This document shows, piece by piece, positions 27,052 through 36,703 of a DNA stretch of 64,000 nt. Source of the DNA: DASXAI01 sp963728985 (GTDB taxonomy: Bacteria; Actinomycetota; Acidimicrobiia; Acidimicrobiales; Ilumatobacteraceae); contig CAVSME010000001.1 in assembly GCA_963728985.1 (NCBI GenBank), positions 930,001 to 994,000 of the forward strand, read 5' to 3'. The notes under the pieces were generated by a model. It was not told the DNA's origin and searched no databases. It was given only the letters and a program-made list of their open reading frames with translations. The stretch's first letter is position 1, and each line of letters opens with the position of its first letter. A program made the translations under genes and the position numbers.

Positions 27052-28654
27052 ATGCTGCGGGTGACGACCCTGTACGCGTCGTCGGCTGCGGCGACGGCCG
27101 CGTACTACACGCAGTACCTGGCGCAGGCGCCGGGTGAGGAGCCGGGTGTGTGGTCCGGCCGTCAGGCAGCCGATCTCGGGCTCGCCGGACGGGTCGACGC
27201 CGCCGATCTCGAAGCGCTGCTGGAGGGCCGTGACCCCACAACGGGGACACCGTTGGGCAAGCGTGCTGCGCGACCGGACGTTGTCGAGCGGCAAGGTGGT
27301 GCGGGCCGTGGCCGGGTTCGACGCCACGTTCTCGGCGCCGAAATCGCTGAGCGTGTGGTGGGCGCTCACCCGTGATCCGGGACTGCTGGACTCGCACGAT
27401 ATCGCGGTGCGGGCGGCGGCGGACCATCTGGAGCAGTTCGGGGCGACGACCCGGATCCGGGTGGACGGCCGCCGTCAGCACCCCGACTCGCTCGGGTTGA
27501 CCGTGGCCACGTTCCGCCAGACGACGTCGCGGGCAGACGACCCTCAGGTGCATACCCATGCCGTCGTGTCGGCCAAGGTCCAGACCGACGACGGCCGTTG
27601 GTTGGCGCTGGATGCCCGCTACTTGAAGCGGCACCAGCGGATGTTGGGCGGCTTGTATCAGTCGGTGCTGCGGGCCGAGCTGACCCACCGTTACGGGGTC
27701 GCGTGGGAGCCGACCGTCCACGGGCAGGCCGAGCTCGCCGGGCTTTCCCGGGAGTTGCTCGACGTGTTCTCCAAACGCGCCGGTCAGGTCGACCACGCGT
27801 TGGCGGTCAAGGTCGACGAGTTCCGTCGCCGCGAGGGCCGGGACCCGACGACCTGGGAACGCGCCGCGCTGTGCCGGGAGGCGTCGGCCGACACCCGCGC
27901 CCACAAGACCGGCAACGGCGTCGGGGATCTGCGGACACGATGGGCCGCCGAAGCAGCCGAGCTCGACTGGACGGCGAGCCGGCTCGGCGGCACTATCGAC
28001 GCCGCGAGATTGCCTAGGGATGAGGCGCCGCAGATAGTCACCGTCGACGAGGTCATCGATCGGCTCTCGGCTGGTGGTTCGACGTGGACCCGCGCCGACG
28101 TGCTCCGAGCGATCTGTGATCTGCAGCCAACGCTCAGCGAGCGTGTCCTGCGCCGGTGTGCGCTGCTCGCCCCGTTTGCCGACCTGGCCGCAGCCCACCA
28201 CGAACGCGCCGATGGGTCGGGCTACCACCGCGGCGCCGCCAAGGATCAGCTCGACGTGGCCGCGCGGCTGCTCGCCACGGCCGACGCCTACCACGCCATG
28301 ACTGAGGATCGGCCGCACCGGCCTGCACTCAGCGCGGCCGAAGCCGCGTCGCAGCTCCTGGACGGGGTCGACACGGGTCGCTTCGGGAGGGTCGAGGTCG
28401 ACGCCGTGCTCCAGGCCGCTGGCCACGTGGGCCGCCCCGTGCGGACCTCGTATCCAGCCGGCCTCACCGATCGGGAGGTTGAGGTGTTGCGCCTGATCGC
28501 CCGGGGCTACGCCAACAAACAGGCCGCGGCCGAGCTCGGGATCGCCACCAAGACGGTGGGGCACCACATCGAGCACATCTATGCCAAGGCCGGGGTCGCC
28601 ACTCGGGCCGGGGCGACGCTCTTCGCCATGGAGCACGGCCTGCTGTCTCCCTGA
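27052..28654 (+). pseudogene. MobF relaxase fused to truncated HD-GYP/LuxR regulator
   Basis: The start is a MobF (TrwC-like) relaxase: MLRVTTLYASSAAATAAYYT with the catalytic Tyr, then, one base out of frame after about 27257, AGFDATFSAPKSLSVWWALT and DDPQVHTHAVVSAKVQ with the His triad, ending at WTRADVLRAICDLQPT. Without a stop it passes into the end of a different protein: AAHHERADGSGYHRGAAKDQ (HD-GYP motif), then a LuxR helix-turn-helix (GLTDREVEVLRLIARGYANK and TKTVGHHIEHIYAKAG). The helicase half of the relaxase and most of the HD domain are missing. A deletion fused the two. Confidence 0.85.
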
Positions 28655-28714
28655 ACCCGCCGGCATGGGGTGAACACCCGATTGCCCGACCGCAGACGAG
28701 GGTTCACAGTCGCC
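28650..28714 (+). repeat. Structured direct repeat flanking hydrolase gene, copy 1
   Basis: 65 bases starting at the stop codon of the relaxase/LuxR chimera. Contains a hairpin-forming core with inner GGGT-GAAC-ACCC and outer GGCA/TGCC arms. A close copy occurs at 29503-29568, again starting at a stop codon. Confidence 0.65.
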
Positions 28715-28762
28715 ACGACGACGAGGACCTCGAGACCCGATGAGCATCCGTCATGGAGATCG

Positions 28763-29507
28763 ATGACGATGGCAACGTTCGTGCTGATCCACCCCGCCTG
28801 GTTCGGTGGCTGGTGCTGGAAGAAGATCGTGCCGCTGCTTCGGGCGGCGGGACACATCGTCCACACGCCGACGCTGACCGGCCTTGGAGAACGCGCTCAC
28901 CTGGCGGCGCCCCAGATTGGACTCGGAACGCACATCGACGATGTCGTCAACGCCTTGACCTATGAGGGCCTCGAACGTGTCATCCTCGTCGGGACCAGTT
29001 CGGCGGGCAGCGTGATCACGGCAGTCGCCGACAGAGTGCCCAAGCGGATCGATCAGCTCGTCTATCTGGACGCCTTCGTCCCACGCGACGGCCACAGCAT
29101 CCTCGAGATGGTCTCGCCCGATCGTCGACCAGCCATGGAGGCGCTGGTTCAGTCAGAAGGAGACGGCTGGCTCCTGCCGCGCTTCGCGGCAATCCCGTGG
29201 GAACAATTTGTTCGCGCCGCCTGGGAGGTGACCGACGAGGCAGATCTGCAATGGGCGCTCCCACGGCTGTGCCCGACACCGTTTGGACACTTCACCCAAC
29301 CGGTGCAGCTCCGCCTCTCAGACGACGACATGCCACCGCGGGTGTACATCCGATGCCGGCGCTGGCCCCACCCGGGTTTCGACAGCTACGCCGCGCAGGC
29401 CCAGGTGAGTTCGGGGTGGAGCTTCACCGAACTCGACAACGCCCACCTCCCCTACATCACCGCTCCCCAACAGCTCGTCACGCGTCCTGCTCGAACTCAT
29501 CGCCTGA
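28763..29507 (+). CDS. Alpha/beta hydrolase (MhpC/esterase type), frameshift at the C-terminus
   Basis: Starts at ATG 28763 or 28769: ATFVLIHPAWFGGWCWKKIV is the first strand and oxyanion region. The nucleophile elbow is VGTSSAGSVI, the acid is in LVYLDAFVPRDG or the later helix, and the His is in ELDNAHLPYITAP. Salicylate-ester and related hydrolases have this layout. The last residues read TRPARTHRLSPPGMG in frame, but removing one base gives LVTVLLELIA and a stop at 29507, the family ending. It lies between two copies of a structured repeat. Confidence 0.8.
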
Positions 29508-29568
29508 GCCCGCCGGGCATGGGGTGAACACCCGATTGCCCGAGCGGGTCGATTGGCTCACAGTCGCC
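29503..29568 (+). repeat. Structured direct repeat flanking hydrolase gene, copy 2
   Basis: 66 bases covering the hydrolase stop and the hairpin CGGGCA...TGCCCG with inner GGGT/ACCC. Most of it is identical to 28650-28714. It is followed by the next alpha/beta hydrolase gene. Confidence 0.65.
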
Positions 29569-29622
29569 GCGGGGCGCCTGGCGCGACGCACGGCACCCAC
29601 GGTCAGCTGAGGAGGACCAACC

Positions 29623-30445
29623 ATGAGCACCAACCGAGGAAGCGACATCGACAATGGCCGGTTCGACGTTTGCTCAGCCGACGGAACCGCGATCGCCGTC
29701 TGGGCCGACGGCGAAGGACCGGCGCTGGTGCTGGTCCACGGTTCGATCGCCGACCACACCAGCTTCGAACCGTTCGTCGACGTGCTCCGCCACGGACCTC
29801 ACCACTTTCTCGATGGATCGCCGCGGGTTCGGCGCCAGCGGCGATACCCACGGCTACGCCATCGAGAGGGACTTCCAGGACGTCGCCGCCGTGGTCGACG
29901 ACGTCGCTGCCCGCACGGGACGCCCGGTCGCCCTGTGGGGCCACTCCTACGGAGCCAACTGCGCCATGGGTGGCGCCGCCCTCACCACCAACGTCCACCG
30001 CCTCGTCCTGTATGAACCAAGCCTGGGCATCGCGTACCCGCCCGGTTCCATCGACCGCATCGAGGCCGCGCTGGCCAGGGGCGATCACGACGCAGCCATC
30101 GCCACTGTGCTCGTGGACATCCTGGAGATGACCAACGAAGAGATCGACGTCTACCGCGCGAGCCCGCTGTGGCCCGCCCGTCTCGCGGCTGCACCCACCA
30201 TACCCAGGGAGTGCCGCGTCGAAGAGAGTTGGGTGTACCAGCCCGGTCAGTTCGATTCCGTCGTCGCGACGACGCTCCTGTTGACTGGTTCCAACAGTGT
30301 GCCCGTCGTGACAGAGGCCACCGATCTAGCGGCGGCGGCGATCCCCGACGCCGAGATCCGCGTGCTCGAGGGACACGACCATTTCGCGCACAGAACCGAC
30401 CCGGCGATGGTCGCCGAGATCGTCGGCCGGTTCATCGCTTCGTGA
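29623..30445 (+). pseudogene. Alpha/beta hydrolase, one frameshift
   Basis: A GAGGA ribosome binding site precedes ATG 29623. First frame: ADGTAIAVWADGEGPALVLV then HGSIADHTSFEPFVDVLR. The rest continues one base later: LTTFSMDRRGFGASGDTHGY, ALWGHSYGANCAMGGAA (Ser nucleophile) and EGHDHFAHRTDPAMVAEIV (catalytic His). Without the extra base near 29800 the protein is a complete hydrolase of about 273 residues. Same strand and similar upstream repeat as the previous hydrolase, so the two may be a duplicated cassette, although their sequences differ. Confidence 0.8.
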
Positions 30446-30896
30446 CCCCGCGCCCCCCGGCACGCGGCTCCACGTGCCCTCGGTCCGTCTCGCCGGCGTC
30501 TCCGCCCTGCCGAAACCGAGCCGGATCTCGGTCAAAGCCCGGCGGGCCCCCCTCGTACCTGTCTGGCGGGCTGACGCACACAACGGCTCTGCTCGCGGTT
30601 CTGGCGCGACAAATTGCTCGACCGGTGCTGACCCGCACGCCGAGTCTGGCGCCGTCCTGCACCTAGCACGGATGCTGATCGCTGGCTGGCACTCCATCGG
30701 GCCGGTTTCGCTGCGGAGCGATATGGGCGGCTCCCCAGCCGACCTGACCCGCACGGAACGGTGGTTATGCCGGTGGATACCGGGCATCGTTTCAAGACTG
30801 CACGACCGACCGACGCAGCGTCAGATGAGGTTGGAACGTTGGTGTCTTTCCGTGCGGCTTGGGCGGGGCGTCCCAGCTGGGCGCCGTCATTTCCCG
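30446..30896. other. Non-coding or decayed stretch
   Basis: 451 bases between the second hydrolase and the convergent flavoprotein gene. Only short frames with proline/arginine-rich translations are seen, with no recognisable protein, RNA or repeat. The composition is close to its neighbours, so it may be an old gene remnant. Confidence 0.4.
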
Positions 30897-32057
30897 TCAC
30901 AGGAAGCTGAGGTCGACGTCCTGGCCCGCCAGCACGGCACCCGCCAGGGTGAACGTGTCGGGCTTGACGGCGAAGTGCTGGGTGATGGCGTGGGCGTCGC
31001 GCATCCGACGTTGCAGAGGACTGCTGGCGTATAGCGCGCTACCGCCCCCGGCCGTGTAGGCGGTGTCGGCGATCTCCGCCGCCGCCGTCGTGATCCACGT
31101 GGCGGTGGCCCGGATCCGGGCGCGCTGCTCGGGCGTGAAAGCCGCGGCGGCCACCGCGGTGCTCCACGTCGACGCCACGGCCTCGTTCAACAGTGCGTCG
31201 GCGGCGCGGAGATGGGCGTCGGCTTCGGCGAGGCGGTACCGGAACAGCGGGTTCGTCGCCAGCGGCGCCTCGGCCAGCATCGGCACCTTGCTGCTCGCCA
31301 GCGTGGTGATCTCGGCCATGGCGCCGTGGGCGATGCCGACCGCCACGTTTGCGAACGCGAGCGACGAGTAGGACAGCTCCGGAATCCGCCCGAGGGGGCC
31401 GTCGAGCCCTTCGGCTTCGAACACGCTGAACGTCTGCTCGGTCGGGACGAACACGTTGTCCACGGCGAAGTCGTGGCTTCCCGTACCGCACAGACCGGCG
31501 ACGGTCCAGGTGTCGACGATCTCGACGTCGGCGGCCGGCAGCACCATCATCCGCACCGGCGGCATACGACCGTCGTCGACGAAGCAATGGGCGACGAACC
31601 AGTCGGCGTGCTGGCAGCCGCTGGCGAACGACCACCGGCCGGTGGCACGGAACCCGCCGGGGACTGGGGTGGCGACGCCTGTCGGGTTGAAGGCGCCGGC
31701 CAGCACGACGTCGGGACCGTCGGCGTACACGGCGTCGAACGTGGCGGGCGGGAGCATGCCGAGGATCACCGGTGCCGAGCTACCGATCATCACGGTCCAG
31801 CCGACGGATCCATCGACGCTGGCGAGGAGTCGAACCATCCGGAAGTGGTCGGCGAGCGTGGCCTCGGTGCCGCCATGGCGCCGCGGCGTGAGCATCCGGA
31901 AGCAGCCTGCGCTCTTCAGCTGGTCGACCAGGTCGGGCGGCAGGCGCCGCCCCTTTTCGATCTCGTCCGCTCGGGTCGTGATGGTCGGCCCCAGCGCCTG
32001 CACGGCAGCGAGCGTGGAGGCCGCGGCGTGAGGAGGGGTGATGGTGTCTGTGTTCAC
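30897..32057 (-). CDS. Acyl-CoA dehydrogenase-like flavin monooxygenase (HsaA/hydroxylase type)
   Basis: 386 residues with the acyl-CoA dehydrogenase fold: an N-terminal helical domain (GPTITTRADEIEKGRRLPPD), the beta domain with GFRATGRWSFASGCQHADWF and GLCGTGSHDFAVDNVFVP, and a C-terminal helical domain. The sequence GTGSHD in place of the acyl-CoA dehydrogenase signature is typical of two-component flavin-dependent hydroxylases related to HsaA. Third gene of a minus-strand operon after an NTF2-like protein and an alpha/beta hydrolase, overlapping the latter by four bases. Confidence 0.85.
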   Translation of the reverse strand: MNTDTITPPHAAASTLAAVQALGPTITTRADEIEKGRRLPPDLVDQLKSAGCFRMLTPRRHGGTEATLADHFRMVRLLASVDGSVGWTVMIGSSAPVILGMLPPATFDAVYADGPDVVLAGAFNPTGVATPVPGGFRATGRWSFASGCQHADWFVAHCFVDDGRMPPVRMMVLPAADVEIVDTWTVAGLCGTGSHDFAVDNVFVPTEQTFSVFEAEGLDGPLGRIPELSYSSLAFANVAVGIAHGAMAEITTLASSKVPMLAEAPLATNPLFRYRLAEADAHLRAADALLNEAVASTWSTAVAAAAFTPEQRARIRATATWITTAAAEIADTAYTAGGGSALYASSPLQRRMRDAHAITQHFAVKPDTFTLAGAVLAGQDVDLSFL

Positions 32058-32944
32058 GACGTGCTCCTGGTGCTTGGTGTTCGGATGGCGTCGGTCAGGG
32101 CCGAGACGAACGAGTCGGGTTGCTCGATGTGGGGGACATGGGCAGCACCGTCGACGATGTACAACGGCCAGCCGAGGCGGGTGGAGGCGTCCTCGGCGAG
32201 CTGGAGAGGCGCCATCCGGTCATCGCGGCCCCACAACAGGGCGGTCGGACTGTCGATCGTCCGCAGCTCGGCGTCGGGCACTTGTTTCGTGCCGGCCCTG
32301 ATGAGCTGGCGCATCGTCGCCTTAGCGTGGCGATCCTTCGCCCGGGCCGTCGTGTAGGCGGAGAACGCGTCGTACCACTCCGGGTTGCGCTGGCGGGCGG
32401 CGTCGAGGTCGAGGAGGGCGAAGCGTTCGAAGCGCTCGGCGTTGCGCGCCGTCTGCCGCACCGCGAAGCGCAGCGCGACGACGCGAAGTCCAATCGGCAT
32501 CCGGTATGGGCCGACGCCGGGCCCGGCGTAGACGACCAGCCGCTGCATGAGCGCGCGTTGGCGGACCGCGAACCGGGCGGCCAAGGTGCCGAGGAGGGAG
32601 TGGGCCACCACGGCGGGCGGGGCAGGACACGTCAGCCGGAGCAAGTCGGCGAACCAGCGGTCGAACGCGACCGGATCAAGCCGGGGCGCTGGTGCTGACG
32701 CCCCGAGACCAGGAACGTCGGGCATCACGAGGTGGTGGCGCTCGGCGAGGGCAGCCACCACTGGCGCCCAATACACGCCGCCGCATTCGATCCCGCCGTG
32801 GAGGAGGACGAGGGACGGACCGTCGCCGCCCTCGAGAACGGTCGTGGCGATCCCGTCGACGTCGAGTCGACGGTGCTCGAGGTGGAGACCCTGCAGCATC
32901 CGCGCTCGCCAGGCGTCCTCGGCAGGTGGTGTCGTAGCGCCCAT
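32054..32944 (-). CDS. Alpha/beta hydrolase in the flavoprotein operon
   Basis: About 296 residues from ATG 32944. Features: SLVLLHGGIECGGVYWAPVV (oxyanion strand), VVAHSLLGTLAARFAV (Ser nucleophile in AHSLLG), LLWGRDDRMAPLQLAED (catalytic Asp) and VDGAAHVPHIEQPDSF (His). Likely a C-C bond or ester hydrolase acting with the neighbouring monooxygenase, as in ring-degrading operons; substrate unknown. One base overlap with the upstream NTF2-like gene. Confidence 0.85.
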   Translation of the reverse strand: MGATTPPAEDAWRARMLQGLHLEHRRLDVDGIATTVLEGGDGPSLVLLHGGIECGGVYWAPVVAALAERHHLVMPDVPGLGASAPAPRLDPVAFDRWFADLLRLTCPAPPAVVAHSLLGTLAARFAVRQRALMQRLVVYAGPGVGPYRMPIGLRVVALRFAVRQTARNAERFERFALLDLDAARQRNPEWYDAFSAYTTARAKDRHAKATMRQLIRAGTKQVPDAELRTIDSPTALLWGRDDRMAPLQLAEDASTRLGWPLYIVDGAAHVPHIEQPDSFVSALTDAIRTPSTRSTS

Positions 32945-33378
32945 CACGTCGCCCAGGTCCAGGGCCGAAGCATGGGGGCCTCGACGGCGTGCCGGGCCCG
33001 CAGCGCCTCGTCCCACTCGCCCGTGCAGAAGCCGACGGCCTCGACGATGAGGCCGTCGCGCGTCTCGCACAGCCAGAGGCGGCGCGCCGTGAGGTCTTCG
33101 CCCTCGACCTGCTGGTGCTCCGCGTGCTCGGCGACGAACCCCGACGCCGTCGGCACCGTTCGCAGCACGTCGATGCGCAGCGGACCGCGAATGAGGGCCG
33201 CCATCTGCGCGCCCCAGGCTTCTCGTCCCTGCATCTGGAACCGCCAGACCGGCATGTTGAGGTCGAAGAGAACGTCGGCGGCGAAGACATCGTCCCCGCC
33301 GTCGAAGGCGCCGAACATGTCGGCGAATCGCCGGCTCAGATGGTCGGTTTCGGCGCTGGGATGGGCCTGGACCGACAT
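32944..33378 (-). CDS. SnoaL/NTF2-like protein
   Basis: 144 residues of an alpha+beta cone fold: FADMFGAFDGGDDVFAADVL, WRFQMQGREAWGAQMAALIR, then strands AEHQQVEGEDLTARRLWLCE and GLIVEAVGFCTGEWDEALRA. The NTF2-like/SnoaL family includes small cyclases, isomerases and many unassigned proteins. First gene of the hydrolase-flavoprotein operon, next to a LuxR regulator on the same strand. Confidence 0.8.
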   Translation of the reverse strand: MSVQAHPSAETDHLSRRFADMFGAFDGGDDVFAADVLFDLNMPVWRFQMQGREAWGAQMAALIRGPLRIDVLRTVPTASGFVAEHAEHQQVEGEDLTARRLWLCETRDGLIVEAVGFCTGEWDEALRARHAVEAPMLRPWTWAT

Positions 33379-33485
33379 GGCGTGCCTCCGTTGGTTCGTC
33401 GGGGGTCGGGCCCCTGGGACGGTACGGAAGCGGGTGATGTCAGCGCATCGGGCGAATCATGCAAATGCGGTCAGCGGCCCATGGG

Positions 33486-35165
33486 TCATTGTGTGTAGCG
33501 ATCGACGAGGCGATGCTCGTAGGCGTAGGCCGTCGCCGCCGCTCGCGACGACAGGCCGAGCTTGGTGAAGATGTTGGCGACGTGGCGAGCCACCGTCTTC
33601 TCGCTGATCACCAGTTCGCCGGCGATAGCCCGGTTCGTCATGCCGGTCGCCATCAACGCCAGGACCTGCCGCTCGCGCACGCTCAGGTGGTGGGCGCGGT
33701 CTTCGGCCGCACTCGTCAGTCGCTCCACCACGGCGAGGTCCGTGGTGGCGCCGAGCTCGCGGAACGCGCCGGCGGCGGCCTCGAACTCGAGTGAAGCGCC
33801 GTCCTCGTCACCCAACCGGCGGCACGCCAGGCCGACGGCGAGCCGCACCTGAGCCGCCTCGTACGGCGCCTCGACATCGCGCCAGATCGCCCACGCCGGT
33901 CGGAGCACGTTGAGGGCGGCGCGGGCGTCGTCCTCGGCGAACAGGACCAGACCCGCCGCGTGCGCCGACATGGCCTGCAGGACCGGCGCTTGGACCGTGT
34001 CGGCCACGAACGCGAGCTCCTCGGCGGCCGCTCGGGCCGCCTCGATGTCATCGACCGCCAGCATGACTTCGATGTAGGCCGGCAAGAGGTGGGCGCGCAG
34101 GCCCCGGTCCGTCGTCTCGTCGACGGCGCGCCGGATGGACACCGCCGCCGCCTCGACCTGTCCCTGCGCCAAGCGGAGTCGGGCCAAACCCGGCTGCGGC
34201 TGGCGTCCGTACTCGCTCGCTCGACGAAAGGCCTCTTCGGCCCGCGGGAACTCGCCCCGCAGGCGCAGCAGTTCCGCCAATCGGTACAGGGCGTCACCCA
34301 CCGCCGGATGCCCAGGTGGTCGGGAGAGCTGGACATACGCGCGCTGGGCCTCGTCCATGGCGTCCGGCCAGGCACCGTGGAACTGCAGGATCTCAGCCCG
34401 ATGCACGAGGCACTGACCCCGATACGGCACCAGGTCGGGCTGGGCCTCACACCACCGGTTGAGCGCCTCGGTCCACTCCTGCGCCCGCCGGACGTCGAAG
34501 AGCATCTGGCACATGTCGATGACGCCGCAGTAGACGAGCCCGGCGATCATCGGCGACACCTCACCGGACGTCACCGCCACCATCGCCTCGTCGAGGGTGC
34601 CGACACCGGCGGCGATCTCACCGCCCATGCAGAGCGCCTGACCGCGGCCGAACCGGCCGAGGGTGGCGACGTCCGGATCGCCGAAGCGCTCACCGATCCT
34701 CATGGCGTCGGTGAACTCTCTGAGGGCGGCGGGCTGGTCGCCGCCGAGCAGGTGGCCAAGCGCCACCGGGACCAAGAGGAACCCTCGTTCCACGCAGTCG
34801 TGGTCGCCGTCGTCGAGGACGCGCTGGGCCCGTGCCTGCCAGCCACTCGATGGTGCCATCTCGCCTTGGAGCAGGAGACTGAACGCGATCCAGAAAGCGC
34901 ACCGGGCGGCACGCGGCGCGTTGCCCTGGCGCAGGCATTCGTGGTGGGCCCGCCCCCAGATCGCTACACAGTCGCGATCCTCGCCGCTGAGGTAGGCAGC
35001 GACCGCAAGCCGTTCCAGGTCGTCGAGAGCGAGGGGGGTCCCGCGGTCGGCGGCGGCCAGGTTGGTATAGGCGTCAGCCCATGCCTGCCGCTGGAAGGAA
35101 CGGCGGCCCGCGACGAGCGACCCGGCCACGGCTCCAGGTTCTCGCACGGAGAGGCGACGCGCCAC
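33486..35165 (-). CDS. LuxR-family regulator with TPR-like region
   Basis: 559 residues, intact. The first 480 residues are helical repeats of TPR/MalT type (pairs such as AVGDALYRLAELLRLRGEFP and AEEAFRRASEYGRQPQPGLA). The C-terminus is a LuxR helix-turn-helix: HLSVRERQVLALMATGMTNR and ISEKTVARHVANIFTKLGLS. No AAA ATPase domain is present. It probably controls the operon directly downstream, 107 bases away on the same strand, in response to a ligand or partner. Confidence 0.88.
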   Translation of the reverse strand: MARRLSVREPGAVAGSLVAGRRSFQRQAWADAYTNLAAADRGTPLALDDLERLAVAAYLSGEDRDCVAIWGRAHHECLRQGNAPRAARCAFWIAFSLLLQGEMAPSSGWQARAQRVLDDGDHDCVERGFLLVPVALGHLLGGDQPAALREFTDAMRIGERFGDPDVATLGRFGRGQALCMGGEIAAGVGTLDEAMVAVTSGEVSPMIAGLVYCGVIDMCQMLFDVRRAQEWTEALNRWCEAQPDLVPYRGQCLVHRAEILQFHGAWPDAMDEAQRAYVQLSRPPGHPAVGDALYRLAELLRLRGEFPRAEEAFRRASEYGRQPQPGLARLRLAQGQVEAAAVSIRRAVDETTDRGLRAHLLPAYIEVMLAVDDIEAARAAAEELAFVADTVQAPVLQAMSAHAAGLVLFAEDDARAALNVLRPAWAIWRDVEAPYEAAQVRLAVGLACRRLGDEDGASLEFEAAAGAFRELGATTDLAVVERLTSAAEDRAHHLSVRERQVLALMATGMTNRAIAGELVISEKTVARHVANIFTKLGLSSRAAATAYAYEHRLVDRYTQ

Positions 35166-35175
35166 CCCTTTCGCC

Positions 35176-35509
35176 TCAGCCCGATCCGACCATCGGGAGG
35201 GCCAAATCGGCGACGGCGGCCGCGACGTCGAGGCCGAACCCCGACCGGGCCGGGAAGCTCTGCTCGATCTGAATGCCGTGGCCGGAGCTGAGGCGGTTCA
35301 CGATGTTGTCGGGATCGTCGCCGCCGAACGCCTCGTCGGGTCGAGCGATCCGCACGGTGAGATGCGTTCCGGCGGTGGCCTTCTCGACCGCCTCTTTGAC
35401 GTCACACTTCAACGAGTCGGGTGCGGTGCCGCCGATGGACGTCGTCATCGCCGTCGTCGAACCCGTGGAAGGCCGGTAAGCCGTGGACGATGCCGTTATC
35501 GCCGGGATC
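35176..35509 (-). pseudogene. Poly-gamma-glutamate hydrolase-family (PF05908-like) remnant
   Basis: The second half of a YjqB-like zinc hydrolase. TSIGGTAPDSLKCDVKEAVE, then GDDPDNIVNRLSSGHGIQIE and QSFPAR match the conserved end of that family. Upstream, in a different frame, GLPAFHGFDDGDDDV continues the match back to about 35509, where an in-frame stop lies. The N-terminal half, with the first zinc ligands, is absent. Recognised from memory of family motifs only. Confidence 0.55.
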
Positions 35510-36296
35510 TCAGCTGGATGGAGATGTCACGGCACCCGTGCCCTTGAACACCCGGGTAGGCGGCGCTACGAACTGTGCGCGTTCGGAGCGCGCGTTCGGA
35601 TTAGGTGCGCAGGTTCCGGACGTCCGCGCGATCGGCAGATCGGGGCGCAAGCAGCCGCACTGCGCGAGTCGGGCGGCCAGGGAGCACTGACCGCCGGCTC
35701 GTGCCGGAGCAATTGAACAATATGTGCGGCCGACAGCGGCTACCGGCGTGCCACGGATCGGTGGATACCGGGCTCGTGCCGCGATCAACTCGAACGGTCA
35801 TATCGGACCCAGCCCGCCACGCATTGGACCAACTCCACGAGCGTGTTTCCTCGGGTCAGCTCGGGAGGCACGTTGTTGATCAGCAGGTGGCGTGCTCCGC
35901 TCGGGCCAGCCAGCGATTGTTGACGAGGTTTCGGTCCGACGTCCAGAAACGTGGATGGCCAGCGGCGAGGCAGCCGAACGCCGCTTCCATGCTCGACGGG
36001 TTCCTCCATCGGCGTCGTGGTCACCGAGGTCGAGCGCTACCGCATGCGCGAGGCCGAGACGAAGGGAGGTCACGGCCACTTCGGCCTAGCCATGTCCCAG
36101 GTGGGGATTGTCGTTGGCCTCCGCCGCCTGCGTGACATCGTCGTACGGTTCGACCCAGCACGCTGAGACGCCGGCATCCGCGCCCTGGAGGACCATTCCT
36201 GAGCGGCGTCGCCCACCCCGTCAAAACAGACAGGGATCCGCGACCTCGAGCGCATCGACCGCCGGACGCGGTCCTGACCGCGCTGGCGGGCCACTC
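35510..36296. other. Decayed stretch without recognisable genes
   Basis: About 790 bases with several short overlapping frames on both strands and no protein I recognise. One minus-strand frame (35785-36024, with LLINNVPPELTRGNTLVELV) looks protein-like but cannot be assigned. GC content is lower than in the backbone. Probably gene debris between the PGA-hydrolase and FtsX remnants. Confidence 0.45.
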
Positions 36297-36651
36297 GCGG
36301 CTCCGACGTTCGTCCACGGGCTCATCGTCACGGTGCGCCGCCATGGTCGGGAGCTGGGGTGCTTCGTGCCCTCGGTCTCTCGCGCCGGCAACTTAGGGCG
36401 ACCGTGACGTGGTACGCCATGCTGCTCGGCGGATTGGGGGTCGTGATCGGCATCCCGATAGGAGTGGCGTTCGGGCGGTGTTGGTTGGCTCGCTTCGCCG
36501 GCAACCTCGGCGTTCCACCGGTGCCGGTCGTGCCTGTGGCCGCCTTGGCGGGCGTCGCCCCGATAGCCGTCTTCAGCACGGCCGTGGCGTCGTGGCTATT
36601 GCGTGGAGTGCGGCCATGCGCAAACCGGCCGACACGCCGCTCGCCGATTAA
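36297..36651 (+). pseudogene. FtsX-like ABC transporter permease C-terminal fragment
   Basis: Fragments in three frames: HGLIVTVRRHGRELG, then LRALGLSRRQLRATVTWYAM and LLGGLGVVIGIPIGVAFGRC, ending in SAAMRKPADTPLAD. This is the last domain of an FtsX/MacB-type permease (two membrane helices with an A/G-rich turn and the usual hydrophilic end). Everything upstream is missing, and two frame changes (these act like single-base losses) confirm a pseudogene. Confidence 0.75.
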
Positions 36652-36703
36652 CACCGGGGCCAGTCATGTCGCCCATCGTGACAGCGTCGAGAATGACGCG
36701 CCC

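Noticed and set aside
28650..29568. Integron attC sites around the hydrolase
   Set aside because: The repeat lacks the conserved core GTTRRRY/RYYYAAC arrangement, and no integron integrase is present.
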